A DNA stretch of 64,000 bases. It comes from Hippopus hippopus (lineage: Eukaryota > Mollusca > Bivalvia > Cardiida > Cardiidae). The stretch covers positions 44,765,650-44,829,649 of the forward strand of contig OX328098.1 in the NCBI GenBank assembly GCA_946811185.2, given 5' to 3'. Made by a program: the position numbers and the translations under genes. Every line of letters begins with the position of its first letter. Positions within the stretch are counted from its first letter, which is position 1. Under the pieces are notes generated by a model that saw only the letters and a program-made list of their open reading frames with translations, was not told where the DNA came from and ran no database searches. Positions 59,889-64,000 of the stretch are shown here, one piece after another.

Positions 59889-60830
59889 TTTGTTCCACGT
59901 CTGATTGTCCTGGAGAATGATCCCAAATTAATTCCACTTGTAAAGTTTGAAGCATCCCTAACGCAAAGAGGCCTGCTTAAAGTGTAAGTGTTTTCCTCTT
60001 CATTATCCAGCACTAATTGCCTCATAGGACATTTTGTATTACTTTGACTTTATACCAAATAACAAAATTTTGGACTTGTCTGTTTAAAAAGTATTTGCAG
60101 ACAAAAGATTCATAGCTGGAGAAATGATGAAATTTGTCTTTGGGAGGGTAGAAAACATTGTGGGAAAAGAAGAAAATGCTGTTTACCTGCATTTCCTCCT
60201 TTTCCCATGATGTTTTCAAAAGTCTCCTTCCTCGGTATTTTAACAAGGATTGTTTGGTAAAGAATAACCCTTCACTAAACAATCATTTGCATTTAGGACA
60301 TTGGGTTAGAAGGCATTTGAAAAGATTTGGGGAATAGGTGAATGTGTTTGAAACTGCTATTGTCTCATTTCCCGACATTGTTTTTAACATTTTTATAGAC
60401 AAATTCCGTCATTTGGGCCACATTTAATTCATTGCCTGTAAATCCTTTATAAATATTGTGGTCCCACAAAGAGTTTATAGTGGCTTTGATAATATTAAAA
60501 TAACACTTTTAAAACACTGTGAATACATTCTTTTTTCTTTTTCTTTGATAAGCGTTTATCACTTATTTTCAACATTATTTCAGCTATATAAGGGTGTCCA
60601 GTGTACCTATCCATGCTTTCCTGGAATACTTCATAATATTATTCCTAAGTGATTGGCTGCATTCCCATATAATCATTGTCAAAACCAGCATTTTCTGCTT
60701 TTCTCATACTGCTTTCTACCCTTTTAAAAACAATTTCCATCATATGAGCTATATTTAAGTTGTCATCTGCAAATGCTTTCAATTTGGACATGTCTGCATT
60801 TTCATTGTTGAGCAAAAGTGTTAACCCTTA
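59158..60830. mobile_element. Palindromic MITE copies flanking exon 1
   Basis: Copies near 59158-59382 (centre GGTGGTTACCAGCATTTTCTC), 59382-59785, 60045-60265, 60262-60460 and 60683-60830. Exon 1 and its upstream region (59800-60000) are the only stretch between them free of repeats. Confidence 0.72.
59813..59888 (-). CDS. CFB-like: CFB-like exon 1: start codon and signal peptide
   Basis: ATG at 59888 sits in a good context (AACAAAATGC). The 25 codons read MRWSIFVIICWLCTISYLFD followed by KVKAA, a hydrophobic signal peptide with a plausible cleavage site after the Ala pair. The exon ends in phase 1 at a strong donor GTAAGT (59812-59807). It was too short to appear as an open frame and was found by reading the reverse strand. 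No clear TATA box was seen upstream, so the promoter is not placed; a 5' UTR splice is possible. Confidence 0.85.
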
Positions 60831-60985
60831 GGCTGTTAAGCGCGACTCACTGACCTTTTGTGGACAGTGTAGATCGAGGTCAGACTGCACAGAACATGCA
60901 GTGCAGTCTGATCTTTGATCTACACTGTCAGATAAGGACATATTGTCCCCCAAATTATAATTTGAAATAGCAAAATTTGGTATTT
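60822..60985. repeat. GATC-rich hairpin repeat (best copy)
   Basis: GACAGTGTAGATC ... CAGACTGCACAGAAC then the inverse arm to CTACACTGTCAGATAAGGA. Preceded by AAGCGCGACTCACTGACC. The repeat continues past the MITE inserted at 60996. Confidence 0.75.
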
Positions 60986-60999
60986 TACTACTGGCTTAA

Positions 61000-61220
61000 C
61001 TCTTTACCAAACAACAAAATTTTGAACTTGTCCAAATTGAAAGCATTTGCAGATGACAAAATAAACATGACTCAGATATTGAAGCTTGACTTTGGAAGAG
61101 TAGAAAACATTGTGGGAAAAGGAGAAAATGCTGGTAACCAGCATTTTCTCCTTTTCCTACAATGTTTTCAGAAGGCTTCTTCCTCCGTGTCGTTAAAACC
61201 AGGGATTGTTTGGTAAGAGG
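61000..61220. mobile_element. TTAA-flanked palindromic MITE, reference copy
   Basis: 221 bp between TTAA at 60996-60999 and 61221-61224. Ends CTCTTTACCAAACAA and its inverse form a TIR of about 15 bp. The whole element folds back on GTGGGAAAAGGAGAAAATGC / GCATTTTCTCCTTTTCC. It sits inside a GATC-hairpin repeat whose other copy (41270-41435) has a single TTAA at 41404-41407, an empty site. TTAA targets and C-rich starts are piggyBac traits. Confidence 0.88.
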
Positions 61221-61351
61221 TTAAAAGTATCACTTAACTTTTTTAGCAGGATAAGTATTAAAGTATCTAAAGTGCTATTTCCTCCGTTCCATGAAAATGT
61301 AATCTGATTTCACTTCATCCAATCATCTAGCCATACCTCTCTTCACCTTTT

Positions 61352-61800
61352 TTAACCCTCTATAAAACAATCTGGACTTTTCACAGCCCTTTGGAATATG
61401 GTTTTTTGAAATAATGAGGGTAAAGGAAAACATGCTGCTAACCAGTATTTTCTCCTTTTTTCGACCCTTTCAAAGGAAAGTCTATTATCTTGGACACATT
61501 TGATTGTCTGTTAATACTACTAAATTGGACAAGTCCAAATTTTTTTAAAGGGTTAAACCCTCTACCAAGCAGTCTGTAATTTTAACAACCCTGTGGGTGA
61601 TAAATATTGGGGAGAATGTGTTTTCTCTTTTTCCAACACTATTTCCTAGCTTTTCAGGGTCCTATGTACAGCTCATTTGTACCAATTTCAAATTTCTCCT
61701 CTAACTGGGAGAATCAACTGTTCATTGTTTGGGAAGAGGTTAACTATGGTGGAAAACTTTTGCAAATATTGTGGTAAAAGGAAAGAGTGCTTGTTACAAT
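61352..61800. mobile_element. Palindromic MITE copies, decayed
   Basis: Copies near 61352-61555, 61555-61680 and 61698-61800, recognised by TTAACCCTCTATAAAACAAT-type starts and GGTAAAGGAAAACATGC-type arms. Confidence 0.55.
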
Positions 61801-61927
61801 TAATTACTGCTTTTCTCAGCCAAATGAGAACTTGTATTTTTTTCTTTTCCTCAAGTATTTGTTCATGGTTTTCTTTTCAACAGTGCTTGGCGGTTTTTCT
61901 TTTACAAATAAATAGATGAGCAATGAT

Positions 61928-62203
61928 AAATGAGCCATGCTCTATGAAAAGGGGACTTAATGCATCTCTGTAATGCTTTATACTAAGCAAGACATTACCT
62001 AATCATTGATCCATAAAATCGATTTTGTAGAACAACCGACTGAATCATGACGTACACTGGCCCTATGACATGCAGAAAATTGACCAATAGCAAAAAGTAT
62101 TGACCCATGTAAGCCTGTGCAGGCTGACATGGGTCAAAACCCTTTGCTGAATGTATTAAGCCCCTCCCCCCCCCCCCTTTGCACAGAGCATGGCTCAAAT
62201 ATT
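61928..62203. mobile_element. GAGCCATGCTC-type MITE, reverse copy
   Basis: GAGCCATGCTCTATGAAAAG at 61932 and CACAGAGCATGGCTC at about 62182-62197. A decayed relative lies at 58108-58210. Confidence 0.75.
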
Positions 62204-62950
62204 TTGAAATAACTATCTAGAAGTGCTATTTCCTATGTTTCTTGAACATTCAATCATGGTTGTTGTTGTTGGACCTGTCATTGTACAAATAAAACCTTTT
62301 AAGCACATAAGCTGGTCACTAAAGTCGCCATAAAAATACCAGTTTTTTAGCGCCCCCAAGTAGACAACTTTAAAAACATAACAAGCAAAAGAGAAATTGC
62401 TTGTAAAAAAACACTTCATCTAAAAAGTGAATCTGGTAAAAAATAACAGTATTTCCATCTCAAAATCTAATGTGGCTACAGTGTTAGATTCTGTCATTGA
62501 AAGAAAAAAACTATAAAAAAAGTGTAAAAATTATTAACAAGAGTACTGCGTGCAGGTGCCAATACTCAGATGCAGTTGCTTGATTTTCAGTGAAAATTCT
62601 CATACGGTCATAAATGTGTCAAAAACACTTTGATAGTTATCTGCCCCTATTGTATGGAGTCCCGTTTTCATAGTGTACAACTTACCCGAGTTTGAATATC
62701 TTCAGTAATAACAGTAATAACAGGGCCATTATAAAATGTCAAAGTTTTTGGGTGATGATGAAGCAAGGGCTACAACAATAACTCAACGTTTTCTTTGAAA
62801 ACAGCCTAGCTGAAAATGCATCTAAAACTGTACCAAAGCTAAAATCAGAATGTATAGTAAAAGGCTGGAAAAACCATTTTGCAATTTCAACACTTAATGG
62901 CTAGCATAAGTTCTTTTGCAACCCTGAGAAAGAGCATTTTTGAAAACATA
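62204..62950. other. Upstream flank, no feature recognised
   Basis: Lies upstream of the factor B-like gene start. No exon or complete repeat recognised. Confidence 0.4.
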
Positions 62951-62955
62951 AATTT

Positions 62956-63792
62956 TTTTTAACCCTTTACCAAATGACAAAATTTCAGACCGCTCCAAAT
63001 TGAAAATACTTGCAGACTACAAGTTAAATGTTGCAACTTTGAAAGGGTAGAAAACATTATGGGAAAAGGAGAAAATGATGGTTACCAGCATTTTCTCCTT
63101 TACCCACGATGTTTTCAAAATTCCTTTTCCTTGGGGTCATTATAACTTGTGTTACTCTGGCTAAAATTTTGTTTTCTGGTATGGAGTTGGGCATTTCAAA
63201 GAGCCTTAAAAGTAGCTTGCTCCATAATTGGTTCATTAACCCTTTCCCAAACAGCAAATTTTGCACTCTTTCAGATTAGAAGCGACAAATTTGAAATTGA
63301 AACCAATGAACTTAAGTTCTTTGACAGGGGAGAAAACATTGTGAAAAAAGGAGAAAATGCTGGTTACCAGCGTTTTCTCCTTTTCCTACAACGTTTTCAA
63401 AAAAGCTCACTTTTCAGGGTCCTGAAAACCAGGGGTTTATCCTTACCAGTATATTACTCTCTTTAAACAGCATAGGGGAAGAAGACTCATGAAAATAATA
63501 TGAGAAAAGGAGAAAATGCCACTAAACAGCTTTATCTTTTTCCTACTGTGTTTCCTACTCCTTTAACCCTTTCCCACATAATCCCCATATTTAACAAACC
63601 TGAACAAAAAAACGTTTGAAAACATTGTGGGAAAAAAAGAAAATGGGGGTAACCAGCATTTTTTCCTTTTCCCACATTATTTTTTATCCTATGAAAGACA
63701 AATTTCATCATTTTAGCCATATTTAAATTGTCCTCTGCAAGTGCTTTCAATTGGTCGAGACCAAAATTTTGTCCTTTGGTAAAGAGTCAACA
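62956..63792. mobile_element. Cluster of four palindromic MITE copies
   Basis: 62956-63175, 63238-63440 and 63560-63792 are near full length with AAAATG...CATTTT centres; 63445-63560 is partial. Confidence 0.75.
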
Positions 63793-64000
63793 CACAAATC
63801 TCATCATGAGCCACGTTTTGATTTTATGTCTTTCGATACAAACTACTGTATAAGTGGATATTTTTGCGATGTGGAAAATTTTTGCGATTTTGCAAATTTG
63901 AAAAATTTGCAAATTTTCTGTTTGCGTATTTTACCACAAGTGTACCAACAAATAACAAGTGTCTTGAATTCACAAATATTTCTGTGTGCAAAATGTCCGC

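Overview
The window is eukaryotic, AT-rich, intron-dominated DNA, most likely from a bivalve mollusc. The reasons are pearl/Helentron-like repeats with GGAC microsatellites and terminal hairpins, several tRNA-derived SINE families, very abundant short palindromic MITEs, and a complement factor B-like gene. The species cannot be named from the sequence. No prokaryotic gene layout, CRISPR array, rRNA gene or functional tRNA gene was seen. HOST GENE. One gene on the minus strand spans almost the whole window (59888 down to 2802). I assembled 14 exons by hand from splice sites, and every junction phase is compatible: a signal-peptide exon (59813-59888), two CCP/sushi modules (46158-46263 plus 44289-44398, then 42833-43006), a linker (41593-41685), a von Willebrand A domain with a MIDAS motif (five exons, 38144-22138), and a chymotrypsin-fold domain (12275-2802). 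This is the factor B/C2 architecture. The last exon or exons, which should carry the catalytic Ser, lie off the left edge. The catalytic His position reads Ser, so the protease domain looks inactive. RETROTRANSPOSON. Intron 1 holds a 10.5 kb Ty3/gypsy-type LTR element on the plus strand, antisense to the host gene (47079-57598). Its 227-bp LTRs are identical and it is flanked by a 4-bp repeat CAGG. It encodes a Gag with an N-terminal helix-hairpin-helix, a textbook UUUAAAC slippery site with a predicted pseudoknot leading to an aspartic protease, then RT, RNase H and integrase, with a PHD finger fused to the integrase C-terminus. In the position of env is a third long reading frame (54206-57259) with an Arg/Ser-rich region, a zinc-finger-like motif and a C-terminal TatD-family metallohydrolase domain. 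A strong splice donor in the LTR and acceptors just before the gag and third-frame start codons suggest spliced expression. This copy carries an integrase frameshift, two in-frame stops in the TatD frame and two lost zinc-ligand Cys residues despite identical LTRs. OTHER REPEATS. The introns are packed with mobile DNA: a Tc1-like element (6423-9229) with a pearl-like element inserted in it, a mariner with intact ends (23264-24592), SINEs with target duplications, about 45 or more copies of a TTAA-flanked palindromic piggyBac-like MITE, a family of GATC-rich hairpins, a long-TIR element (14571-17418) and several fold-back sequences. Repeats often end within about 10-25 bp of exon splice sites.
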